DNA from: Lichenostomus cassidix
Taxonomy: Eukaryota; Chordata; Aves; Passeriformes; Meliphagidae
Direction of reading: 5' to 3'
Assembly (NCBI GenBank): GCA_008360975.2
Contig: CM039192.1
Coordinates: 13,145,242-13,209,241 of the forward strand
DNA: 64,000 nucleotides
Made by a program: the position numbers and the translations under genes. The notes beneath the pieces were generated by a model. It was given only the letters and a program-made list of their open reading frames with translations. It was not told where the DNA came from and ran no database searches. Positions 1 to 13,109 of the stretch are shown piece after piece; position 1 is the first letter of the stretch, and every line of letters begins with the position of its first letter.

Positions 1-3000
1 TATTAAAATAAATAGTACTTCTAAATTAGTAAACAGTTTATAAGCAGCCTCTATATTGCTAAAAAACGATCAAACACATTCTAGAAAACTCTAACGAAAT
101 TGTACATTTAGAAACCTGAAAATCCAAGACAGAGCTACACCCTGTTATCAAAATCTATACAGCCAGCATGATGTTGAAAACATGCTAATCAAATGCTCAT
201 CTCTCCATAATGCAAAGGGATGATTCTTATCATTCCAGAGACCTCATATCACTTGAGGGCTCTTTTGCAAAGATTGTTCTTTGCATGATCAGTCTTCCAA
301 GACCTTCACATTACTGAAAAATGCAGCTATTATTTATATTTGATATTCAGTTTTCCATACAAATTTAATGATCCTCATCTTTGGACCTCTCATTTTAAAT
401 ATTTTAGAAACATCAAGATGCAAAGCTAGAAAGCTGAAAATAGAGTCCTAAATGTACCAGAGTAAATAAATGTGGGCTTATATCAAACATATTGACATGT
501 TTGAGAAAATAAAGTGTCAACGCCAGAATTTACTCTGAAGAAAATCAGGAAATAATTTTGAATATGTAAGAATTATATAGAATTCTTTATGCTACAGCAA
601 GTTTAGTAGGTGACTATAAAAAAATCATGGTGATCAGGAAAAAAGCAAACTTGCTCAAGCATCATTCTAATGTACCTCATCTAGTAATTATTAAATAATT
701 TCTATTTTGTCAGAATAATTTATTTCTATTCTTATTGTAATAAGACCCATAGAGTTCTAGTACCCTAGTAGTATATACCAAGCCAAGTCACCAATACAAA
801 AAGAAAAAAGTTATATAAAAAAAGTATTAAGCAGAGAAAGAAATTATCAAGATAACTTTCTACCTTCTACAAACATTATTCACTTCAAGTAAGGAATCTG
901 GATGGCTTGGCTGAAGACAAAGTAGTGATGCACAAAAATGTCTGTGACATGGGAGACAAAATAATTTGACTGCCAGGTAGCAGGTGGTGCAAGTTCTTGT
1001 TAGATTTCTGCAGCTGAGAGATTGTTACTAATTTTTTCAGTGTTGCAAAATTATTTCATCAATTTCAAGTTTTGTTTTTCTAGGCAAAATAAAAATTAAA
1101 ATACACAACAAAATATGTCTCCACTGTAACACCTCTACGTTAGTAACAAATGAGGACTATAGGATTGATTTTCTGAAATGGACAGGAAATCTTTGAAATG
1201 AAACAATATTTTTAGAGAACTCATCTGGATCTAAAGCTTGTGTGGCTGTCAGAAGCTGCTGAACGGGAAACTTAAAGGAGTGCCCTGGGAAGTCTGGTAA
1301 AAGAAGGGCTGGGAGTGTCATGTGAAAGGAACCCTGGATGTAATCTGTGTTAGTCTGACCAGTAGAGAGCTCTAACGAGTGAGCAGTGGTAACACTCCTG
1401 CTGAGTCTCTTGACTACCTGAAGTAACTTCTATTTTGTCCAACTGGATGTAAGCAAAAATAGCTTTAAGGGAGATAGGACACAGAGACAAATATTTTTGA
1501 GCTAGGATCCTCATAAACAGCCATCCCTGAGAGGAACTAAGATGAACTCTGTCTACTTTACTGTTATAAGTAAAATGAAGTACCAAATAGGGGAGAGACA
1601 TAGCATGTGGGCTGGATTGGTGGAGCAGGCTGGGCAATGTTTCTGCTTATCATATCACATAATGTAATGCAGGAGGAGATGGAAACTTTACCTATTTGAT
1701 TCTTCAATGTAAATTAATTTTTTACTTGTCAAAATTATATCAAAAACCCCGTGGAAAGAACAGACTATTATTTTTTAAACTAAACAAGCAAACAAGACAG
1801 CTTTGATTTGAAATGAAAACAAACAGCAATGAAAGGATAAGCTTTCAACATTTTGGAGACCTTGGCATTCTTGCAGATATATTCATGAATTAATCATTGA
1901 AAAACTTAAACTCAAAAGATCATACATTTTCCAATGCAAGTAGTCTCTAAAGAGTACTGGAAACAGTTATTAAATTATAGTCCTTAAACTCCTTGGATCA
2001 AGAATCTGTTTCACACATAGTTAACTGAAAGAATAGTGTGATGCTAAAGTCCCTGTGATCTTACAAAATCAAAGAAAATTGCGAGTAGGCACTAGCAGTA
2101 TGTCACCATGTATAACAGTACTATAATCTGTTAAGAAAACAACAATACATATAGTAAACAGCAGGAGTTTTGGAACGCCATGAAGCTTTTAAATTATTAG
2201 CATCAATTAGCCAAATCAAAAAAAGACCAGGAAACACATTAGAATTGAAGACAAGTCTACCTTTTTGGAAATTACATTTCCAAACAACCAATTAGTAAAG
2301 ACAACCTTTCAGCCCAATAAGCCATATGTAAAGTGGGACGGCTTCATTACAGTGGCTCCCTAATTAAAATGTAAAGGCTGCTGATCATTGCATAATTAAA
2401 CAACATGTCATGTGGTTTCATCTGGCAATTGCAAGCAGCTAGGCCTGAAATCATTAATGACTTAAGATGTCGTCTAAATGAGTCCAGAGACTTTAGGACT
2501 ACATTCTGTCAGAATGGAGAGCATCCTATGGTCATTATGGAGATAATATCCTCCAAAGGGACTGCTCTGAACAAAACATTGAAGTTTTTTCTCTCAAAAT
2601 GACTTTGACTTTTTATATCCAGTCTTCTTACTAATTAGCCCAAAGAAAAAGGCTAGCAGGGCTAATTAACTTCCAGCTACGGTAATCTAAATATGAAGCT
2701 GCAGAACCAAAGATTTTCCCTGTGGATATTCTGAATGTTTTTCATAAGTTAAAGCTCTGCTATAGAGAAAATATTTTTTAGGTAGCCTTTTGTTTTGATT
2801 GAGAATCTCTCATGTGGCTTCCCACTTTGGAGAATGCTGAAGGAACAAAAGCATTTGCAGCACCAGTTCTCTGTGTTTGGCATTCCACAGACTGTCCATT
2901 CAGCCTTCACTGATGGTGCATGGAAATACTAAGACCAAAACAGTGAATTTGAAGTTCCATGAATTTACTGGAGAATTTTGGGAGTGGGAATTGTTTTGCA

Positions 3001-6000
3001 AAATAATAATGCCGATCACATCACAAGAAAAGCACATATTGTGAAAGCACACACACACTTCCCAATTTATACTTCAGGAGTTTCAAAGCGTAATGGACAA
3101 ATGAGTTCAAGTTCCTCTGAAAAGTAGATTAGACAGGATCTCTTGTGAGCAGTCAGAAATAGCAGCTGTTCCACATCCCAATCAAAACTCTACAGCTCAT
3201 CTTCAGCTCTTCTTGCATCTCCCATGTGAATCCTTCACACACACCTTCACTGCAACAGGGAATTCAATCCTTCTTCTGGTCACTTTGATGCAAAATCCCA
3301 TTCAAGGGCTTTGCCATTTGAAAGTAAATAACACTGGATATAATTGAGCTTGAAATGACAACTTGGCCACAATGTTTAAGTAGTTCTTAGTGTTTGCAGA
3401 TTTGCAGATTTAGAGATAATAAGGAACTAAATTACTTCAGGGTGGAAAGAATTTTGAAAAATACAGGAAGAACAATAAACATCTGAAAATAGCAAATCAA
3501 AAGCTAAGGGTGAATATTTGATAAGTGCAGTGCACATTTTATTTCTCAGCTCATAATACCTATTTGCAGTTGTCAGCCTCACACCAAGACTTGGCGATTG
3601 GTAAAGGGTTAGTTGAAGATCTTTGCTTGCATTTCACTTTTGTTTCTTCTTCTTTTATGTAAAATAAGTACATTTTTCTTCTTAAAAGAAAAAAGTCAGA
3701 GGCTAGTTACAAAGTAAACCAAGATGAATGCGGAAATTGAGAGATTTAACTGTGAAAAAATTACCTCCTCACAAACTTTGTAGTAAGAAACATTAAATTT
3801 CCAGCATTTTTAATGTTCTCTGTCCCTTTAGAAAATCTGTGGATTTACACAGATGTAAGCTAAAACCAAATGAAATAATTCAACTTCAGCCAGTGTAAAG
3901 TATGTGAGAAAGACAAGAGACTGGCCAAATGCTTCTTAGTGACTACCAGGCTTATACTTCCTACATGCATTTTGACTCAAAAAATGCAAAAGAGAGCTAT
4001 TTCCATTCTAATTAAAGGATGCATTTCCTTTCTGACATTTCTGTATTTCTTGCTGTATAAATCTTATGTTGGTTCTATGACACACCACTATGATTGCTTT
4101 CAGTATTTCCCTTCATTTCTGACCTAATCATTGCCAACAACTTGATGCCAGAAAACCGTTCTCAGTATTTCTTCTGTTGCCTCTGAATTTTGCTCCAGAC
4201 AGATTCAGAAGTGTCCCCTCTGAGCTGGTGGAGAATAGTTATCAGCTGTGTAGGAGACAGAATAGAATGACAGAGTACATGGGGAGGGAGAGAAGGGAAC
4301 AAACTGTGAGAAATTGCACAGGAATTGCTGTGGTTCCACAGAACAAATTACTGGTCTGTGAGCTCAGAAAACCTCCAGAAGTGCTTTGTTTGTAACTGAC
4401 ATATCCTATCATCCTACCACTTTCACTCTGAGTACAGCTAGTCTGACTCGGGTTTGGAATTCTTTAGGTCATTTCCAAAATCAATAAATATAGCAGCCAT
4501 TATTTAGGATTGAGCTAAATTCCAGACCAGTAAAATAAATTTGCACTCTATTTTAAATTGTACAGTACAATTAGACATGATTTTTCTTCTTTATGCTATT
4601 CACTTTTATCATCACAATTTACACTGAATTCTTCCTCTGGTAGGAACAGTGGCAGGCAAGCCTGTCCCTTCCCTGTTCCATGCAACCATTCTTGCAGTTT
4701 TGAATGCATCAGTCATGGCACAGCAAATTGTCCTAAGAATAGATTAAAAAAAAAAACCAAAAAAACCCCTCTAAAATAATAGTGAACACATGGATATCTC
4801 TCTTTTCTATATAATACAAATAAAACAGAATTTGGTTCTGTATCATATTTCTTTATGGACAGAGTGTCCCAAAGAACTTTATGACAAAGTATCTTACTGA
4901 CAGCACAGAGAGTACAGAAAAATGTGGCAGCCAGAATGCTCTCAGCAAAACCTCAGATGTATTCATAGGCAGTAGAAGCTCTTTTATTGAGAAGACTTGT
5001 TGCCCAGGAAGCCAGGGTTTATTTCTGTTCTTTTTCACAAGAAAAGACCTGAGACAAGTTTTTCTTCACAAAACAAGCATCCTCTTAGATTCCTCACATC
5101 AGATGTGTTAACTGGTTTCAGTTAGAAGACACAGTGTTTCACAGCACCTAACAGAATATTGCAATGGAAGGCTGAACAAAATTTTGGTGAAAATAATACT
5201 AAAATATAGGGATTCTGAAGAAATGTAGTAACCTACACTGTTTTGCTAATAACATGATGTCTTGTGGAGGCTGAAAAAAACAACAAACAACCCTGCTGAT
5301 GCTATTATAGATGATAATTCTCAGTGCAGACTCGGTTTAATTTACACCAGTCAGCAAAATGATGAACTGATGCCAATCAATATGCTTATGTGCAGATACA
5401 TATATTTCTAGCATATGTTACATCACAGCTGTGATACAGGAAACACTGGATTGTAACAGGGATTGATACTGACAGTCACACTGGGAATGTTCAGTCAAAC
5501 TCTTGCATGGTTCCTGAGGAGACAGATATGTCCACAAATTTTTGGAAGCATGAATGTTTTGGCCATGTTTTTATCTTCCCTGTGAATACCAAGTTGCACA
5601 AAATTTAAGCCTCAGAGGTGTGTATTTCCTGCAGCTTCCTGTGGAATTAGGGTCATGTGCTTGCTTACCACAGATGCGGTTATTTCCAAGGCTAGCCTTA
5701 TCTCATCTGCTCATATTTCTCTGTCTTCCATTCCCAGTCCATCCAAAGATCATTCAAATTGCTGCTTTCATTTCACCTGAAGTGACTCCACTGCCTGATC
5801 TTGCAACAAGTTGGGTGGTTTTGCAATCAGAGGCACCTCAGCTATAAAGTTCTTTACTGCAGAGACATTGCTTTTGTAGGAAGGACCAGACATCCCGAAG
5901 AATGACCATGGTTTGACATGTAAGACACTCAACTCTAGTATTTAATGAAGCTAACATCACTTAGAGCAGTGCATCCACTAAGGGTCACAAACAGTGCTCT

Positions 6001-9000
6001 GGGAGCTCAAGGGAGCCTTCTGTTGTGCCAGTACTGTCCAAATCATTTTGGGTTTTTAGCTAGTAAGATGTATCTTCACTTCAGTGCTCCAGCCAAACCT
6101 AATTACTTGGCTTACCCCCGGGCTGCAGACTGAGGCAGCTTCAAAATGAGGGTGACTTATATTAACTATATTTTAATTACTGTCTTCTGCACCATAACAG
6201 TAATGGTGGTTCTGTTAATAAAGGGAAATTAGTTTCTCTTCACTTGGATCAGTAATAAGTCTGTTTCGGACTTTCACAGGGAGAAATTTCTGCTGAGTTT
6301 TTAAAAGAATATAAATATACACTTTCTTAAAAACTATGAACATCCACGGAAATCAGGAATCATAGGTCTACAAATACAGGATGCACCCAGATGGATTTTA
6401 AACTACCTCCTGGCTGGTTATTGCAAAATAAAAAGAACTATTAATTCTTCTGGTCTGCAGAAATTCAAGCTTTTGTGCAGAGGACTGCAGTCAAAGGCTG
6501 AAGTGGGCACTGTTTAAATTCTTTCAAGTTTTATTTTCAAACTCATTTTCACATTTATTGAAATTCATCAATGAAGCTAAGGACGTTCCTATGACTTTTT
6601 TGACTCCAACTGAAGAACCATAAACATATTCCATACTTTTCCATACTTTAGCCAAATTAAGCCTGTCAAACTAGAGGTCAAATTCATTCCAGCTATCTCA
6701 ACAAGTAAAATAATTCCTAAATATCAATTCCAAGATCTTATAGCAAGAAAGACAAATCAAACAGACCTTCATAATGTCATGAAAGTACAGAAGAAGGATT
6801 ACAAAAGTCTGTGAAGTCCGGAACCCTTTAAACAGTGCTGTTTGCTATAAAGTAAGACAACATCAGAGAATGTTGAGAGAGTGATTCTGCTGGCAACTCT
6901 TCAAACATTGTAGACAAGAGAAGACAAAACAGATTTTTCTGTGCTTAATTTAGTGCTCAGTGTTAAACAAATAGTAGTTTAAATGAACCCTCAAACTTTC
7001 TGTTTTAGAAATGGAAAGATTGTTTTTTTAAAAGAGGGAAAATTTTTCAGAAATATCTGCTCTCATTGTACCCCTTGATACTGCTATACAGCATTAGCAC
7101 TATTGTTTCTATCTGTATTTGTAACTTGGGCCTGATCTTAAGGGAATTACAGGTCAGATAGCATTGCCACTCAGAAATTATTTCTCCTAAATCCTACAGT
7201 TCAATAAAAATTAAAGAGAGAAAACTAACTAATCCAAGGTTGAAAATGTCAGCCAAAAATGAAAGAAGGTAAAGGAAGAAACAGTAGAGTGGTTATTTAA
7301 AAATTCAAAGTTGAATCTCCCTAGAGATGGTGGAAGTCAGAGGGACAGTATCATTTCACATCCTAAATAACATTTCCAAATAAAACTATTATCATGTAGG
7401 CATATATTGGGAAAATCCAGCACACCACTGGCTAAGAAAGCTACTGAGCAGCAATGAGGTAAGATTCTTTGAAAGTCTAAAGCAATTCTGAAAATGATCA
7501 CATGTAGGGCAAAATTCACCAGCATACTTTTTTTCATGCTTTAGCCCTCTCTAAACTTCATTTTCCCCAATTCTTTATGACAATTAACTGGGGTGGTTAA
7601 GGCTTATATATTAACTGTCTAGAATTAACTCATCTTTTCTCAGTTACCCAAGTAATTTTTTTTTCCTTCTTTTTTTTTTTTTTTTTTTAATAAGGTCTTG
7701 GTATTAAAATGAATACATTAAAGGAGTAGAAAAAGAGACAAAAGTCTTCCCCAAATATTCAGGTCATGGCCCTTTTATGGAGCTTGCTGATTATATAACT
7801 CCACATATTTTCCTATTCTAGGACTACAGTGGAAGAAAGGACTCAGGCCCATAATATCCTACACTTTCTGACATCAGTAATATGACCCTGAGAATGTGAC
7901 TCAAAGTCCACAGAAATCAATAGCAGCCTTCCTCAAGTTGTAACATTTATCTTGATGCTCTTCAGTTATTCATCCAACACAAATGAACCAAATAACACAA
8001 GACAAACTGCAATCTTTATGTAGAAAGGTGCTGCTTTTACACTTTTGCTATTTTCAAGCCACCTACCACCCTATTCACCAAACCTTAAGCTGAAGAATCA
8101 TATATACAACTAATTATTTCATTTTGATGAAACAACTGACTGTTCCAAAAAGCCTTGCAGAGGTACATGGAGACTGTCAACTCTTCAAACAGAACTGAGG
8201 CAAGATTAAACATTGACATTTTAAATATCACTGTTAAAAATATTTAAAACTTCAGTTGCTAATTGGATTACAGTTTCACTGAATACATTTAAACTACAAT
8301 CCAGACTATGCAGTTAACCTAGATATGAGGAGGTTACCTAAAGTAAATCCATAAACTGCAGTGCTCCTGTTCTCCTAATAATATATTCAGAGGTCTCTGC
8401 ACAACACTCAGTAATAAAAAACTTTCTCTTAAGGAAAATAGCTGCTCAACAATGACATCCACTGATGCAGTAGCCTGCTATACATCTTATTAGAAACCCC
8501 CTATTCTCTCCCGCATTCATATCCCTGTAGTATCCTGTGGAGCATCTGCAGTGCATCTAAGAAAGGGTAAAAGCTTTGGGTTAATAATTCATTATGAATA
8601 GTCTACATTTTCATGCAGTGTGTATCCAGGTGATACTAGGCTTAATATAAATTCAAAATGTCAGCTTTAAATTAAAAAAAAAGGAAAAGGAAGTCTTTCT
8701 GCCTTTGTTTTAAGTGTGAACCCTGAAATAATTTATTCATGGGACCCTAATAAACTGTCAGCTATCTTGACAACTAAAAATGAAGTGTACTGTACTCCTT
8801 GGAAATTCCCAGAAATATTTTTCTGTGTTACAAAAAGAATAGAGAGAAAAGACAACACGTTGAAACCCACGGCCAGACTCCACATGCACTCAAACTTCAT
8901 TCAGATGCCACTGCTTAGGATCTGTAGAGCTCTTAAGTCATAACAACCTATCAGAAAAAAATCACCTGAAGTGATCTCAGCATATCTGAAAATGTTCAAC

Positions 9001-10197
9001 TGTCGTTTTGAAGCAATAATTCAAGTATTTAAACTCAGGGGAAAAAAAGGCTTGATGGAAAATACAAGGGGAAAAAGCATGTTAGTGGAAGAGAAACTGC
9101 CTTAATTGGGTAGTTAAGACTATTTGATAGGATTATAAAAAGGCAAAACTGTCAGAATGCAATTCTTCTTCTGGCCACTGGCCAAAGCAGCGCAAATTTT
9201 AGAGGGAAGAATAAACCACCACAATTATACAGCATCTCCCACACAAGATAATTTCAAAACAATTCTCAGCCTTTCACATTTATTTGCGTGAGAGGATATT
9301 TTCACTCACTTTATAGTTTCCCACTGAATTTCTTCATCATTCAAGTCTCTGTCTATAGAAGGGAATATGTCCCAGTGAAAAGTCACTGATAGCAGCTGCA
9401 CCAACACGTATTTCTGATATGGATAATCAAATATTCTAATTGCACCTGCATTTATTCTTTTATGAATCATTTCACTCCTGCAAAGTATCTGTACAAGAAG
9501 CTGTATCAATTCAGGTACATCAATGACTCAGCTACAGTTGGAGCAAATGTCCACCCCAGAAAAGCCCTGGAATGATTAGAGGTAATAGGTCAGCAGCAGC
9601 TCCCTGCTGTGAGACTTTAATTCATCTTCAGGTACCAAAGTGCTTCTCTTCTCCACATGACCCACAACTTTCTCTCTCCCCAAACTTTAACCTGCGATTT
9701 TTAAAGGCTAACCATTATTCTGACCTAAAAACCCTGCTATATGTAAGGAGAATCTCACCAGGAAAGGAAGATAGAATGAAGATCCCAATACTGTTAAGCA
9801 CTGTTGGGTTTATTTTCAAGAAGAAAAAAACTTGCATTACTTGGTATGAACCTTGAAGAGCTGTCAGAATTACTATCCATCCAGTGGAAAGAGATTTCTG
9901 CCTAGTAAAATGAAGAGTCTCATGAAAGACCCTCATATCTGCTGCCTCTGTGAAGTAAGGAAGCTTTTTTCCCCCATGCTGGTAGCAACCATTTTTAAGT
10001 ATTCTGTGATTACAACTTCTGTATGGAAGGGCACAAAGGAACACACGAGAAAAATTAGGTTGTATCTTCAGAGATCAGAGGTACATTTCCGTTGACCTTA
10101 GCCTTTAAGTGGCTACTGATATTTTGCTAATTTGTTGCTTTATATTCTACATATATTAAATATAAACATTAAATATTATGTATATATCATGTATATA
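1..10197. other. Intergenic, 5' side of N4BP1
   Basis: AT-rich sequence with only short chance reading frames; none resembles a known protein or has exon-like boundaries I trust. The stretch 2190-2690 is unusually dense in TAATTA-type motifs (see findings). By human synteny this side leads toward CBLN1, but no CBLN1 exon is present. Confidence 0.7.
7655..7688. repeat. Poly(T) tract
   Basis: T-rich run broken only by CC and C, ending in 18 or more consecutive T. Confidence 0.9.
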
Positions 10198-10537
10198 GCC
10201 TTCTTGGCCACCTGGGCACTCCTGGCTCATGTTCAGCTGCTGTCAACCAGCACCCCCAGACCCTTTCCTGCTGGGCACTTGCCAGCCTCTCTGCCCCAGC
10301 CTGGATCCTTGGATGAGGTTGTTGTGACCCAAGTGCAAGGCCCAGCAGTCAGCCTTGATGAACCTCAGCCTTCCCATTGTGGATCTTTGTGGACCTAAGT
10401 GGGTCACCTAGTCATAGAAGGAGATTGAGCTACTCAAGCAGAAACTACCTTTCATAAACCCAGGGTGACTGGGCACAATCCCTGGGTCTGCATGTGCCAG
10501 GTGATGGTGCTCAGGATGATCTGTTCAGGGCAGTCAG
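10198..10537 (-). mobile_element. CR1 LINE fragment from the reverse-transcriptase region, antisense
   Basis: The + strand reads as reverse-complement CR1 ORF2: gccttcttggccacctgggc, ctcatgttcagctgctgtc, then gggtcacctagtcatagaag, ctttcataaaccca and gtgatggtgctcaggatgat. A block of several hundred bases normally found between the two halves is missing at about 10396, so the copy is internally deleted as well as truncated. No intact reading frame remains. Confidence 0.88.
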
Positions 10538-13095
10538 AAAAAATGTCTGTCTTGGGAAGAGTCCCAGGATTTTGTTCTATATTGTTTTGTCATAACTGCA
10601 CATTAAATATTATTAACTGCAAATAGGACAGAGACAAAGGCCTCCTGACTTATCCTAAGAATGGTTGCAAGTTGTGGACTACGACATTTTGCAGTATATA
10701 CCTCTTACTGTATCACTTCCAAGGGCAAGCTAATACATTTAAGTGACATGGAGTATCCTTCCATTTTCTATCCTCACTGGAGATTTTCAGCATCCAGATT
10801 GGAATTTCCAAACACAACACTTCTGATAACAACATGAGATATTTGAAATTCTGGGGGAAATAGTTGCTGCTCAAAAAGAGATCCTCTTAAAAATTTAACA
10901 ACCGATCAATATCCAAAGTAAAACAATTTGCTATCATTAGCTGGAGTACATAATTTCACTGCAAGTGGAAGTTCCAACGCCTTGATGCTCTCACCCAGTG
11001 AGGAGGATTACCAATCTTAGAATTTGGTATCTATTGCAGATATTTGATATGGTGTGTTACAGTATGAATAACAGCTTAGTGCAATACATTTTATTGGTTC
11101 ACCAACAAGGAGCTCCCCTTTAGTTTTCACACAGCTTTTGTGTTCTCAAGTACAATAGGCTAGCTATTAAAAAATAAATTGCTTTTTTTACTGTCATATG
11201 TGTGACATTTGGGAAAAAAGAGCACTTCCTTTCTTCTTTTCTTTTTCCATGTCACTAGAATAATTTCTTCCTCCTCAACTCACATTTAAACTCAAGAGAG
11301 CTGCAGTGTATGAAACTAGCATAAATGATGGTGTCTTCAATTCTTACTATCACATGTTCATTATCTAAAATAATTAAAACTTAAGGGAAATTACAAAGTA
11401 TATCTGTGAAAGTCATGCTGCAGGAAGATTTTCAAAATTACTCTTCTAAGATTGTAAGGAATCTAATTACTCTGACAATCCATCACTGTCTATTGTGTGT
11501 CATGAGATACAGCTGTTACTGCTGGATTCATAATATTCTGCACATCTCTTACCTGTAACGAGCCAGCAGGAGCTGAGCAGATCCACTGTGTGCTCCTTTA
11601 CTGTGAGCAAGCTCAGCCAAATACAACTTCCATCAAACAAAGTGGTGAAATTCAAATACCAGAATGCATTACAGAGACTGGCAGTCTCTCAGTTGTCAAA
11701 CATTTACTCTTAAATTTAGGAGCAGGACTGACAGTACCATCAAACTAGCCCTTGGTGCCATGAGGACCAAATAAAGGGATAGTGGGCAGTCCTGACATGC
11801 AAATGATGCAATTACACACATATTTTCTGTATAAGCTTTCATGGGAAGAGTGTTTAAATGGTTCAAGCTTCTTCAACTATGTGTTTTAATTTTCTTTTTT
11901 CATTCAAAAATATTAAATCCAGACTGAAAAAACTATTTCAGAATCTTACCAAACATCAGTACTCTTCTAAAATAGCATTATATAATTTTTATTTCTATTC
12001 AAGTTTTTCTGCCCTTTAACTTGCATGTGCTCCATATATATTGACAAATATTTTTATATGATCATTGCTATGATAATAACAGGTCCCAACATCAAAATAT
12101 AAAGTCTGAAGTGGGGGAGAGATTCAATGTTCTGGTCTTACCAAGAACCTGAACAATTCTACCTGAATCATCCTAAACCAAATCATTTATGAAATCATCA
12201 TAAACCTTGCACCCCTCCCAAATATATTTGACAAGACAGCACTTTCTCAACATGGAGGAAAAGAGGAAGTACTCATAGTATACGCAATTAAAAAGTATTT
12301 CTTTTTCTTGCTTGAAGAGCATAGCGAATAGTAAACTTGCTATAAATCTGTTGTTCACTTACAAACCAAAAGGCAGCACAAACATTCAATGCAAATTAAA
12401 GACCAGTGTTTAAAAAAAAAGTTAAAACCATTTCACTTACAATTTAAAAAAAGATATTTTATAAATAGCATTTACATCATAAATGAAAGCAATGGCTACA
12501 AAAACAATTAATTTACATGCTGCTAGTTGCTTAATCATCTTTAAATTGCCTTTGAAAATAAATTTTTTTATGTTTTCCTGATCTCAGTTACTTTGCAAGT
12601 AACTATTATGAATATGAATAGCTTGCTTGCTTTGTTTCCACATTTCATAAAGTTTCTATGCATTTAGACATTCCAGGATTTATGTTTACTGGTTTGAAAT
12701 CTACATGAAGGAACAAACATTCTATGAATTACAAAAATTTACTAATAAATCAAACAAACAAAGAATGTATGCACTGTTTAAAAAACATAATCATAGGATA
12801 AGGAATTATGCTCAGATAATAAGTAAATTAGATTTATGTCTTGCATGTAAAGATCACTGATATCAAATGCTCACTTGTCTCAATTTATTTTAAGCAGAAG
12901 TGAGGGCAACAGCACTTACAAAGAGTCTAAAAATAATAAATTACATCTTATTGCACAAAGTCAAAGGTTAAACTTATTATTGCTTGCCATAGGCCAACCT
13001 TAACCCCAGGATTAATGGCATAAACAAAATGAAAATTCCGTTTGCACACATAATGCACGAGGTTAATGTCTCTGAAGAATTACAAAAGGGAAATG

Positions 13096-13109
13096 ATGCC
13101 CCCTACTGC
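13096..13109 (-). promoter_or_regulatory. CTCF-like motif, - orientation
   Basis: The - strand reads GCAGTAGGGGGCAT, matching 12 of 14 consensus positions including the whole AGTAGGGGGCA core. It points away from the two + strand motifs beyond N4BP1. Confidence 0.4.
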
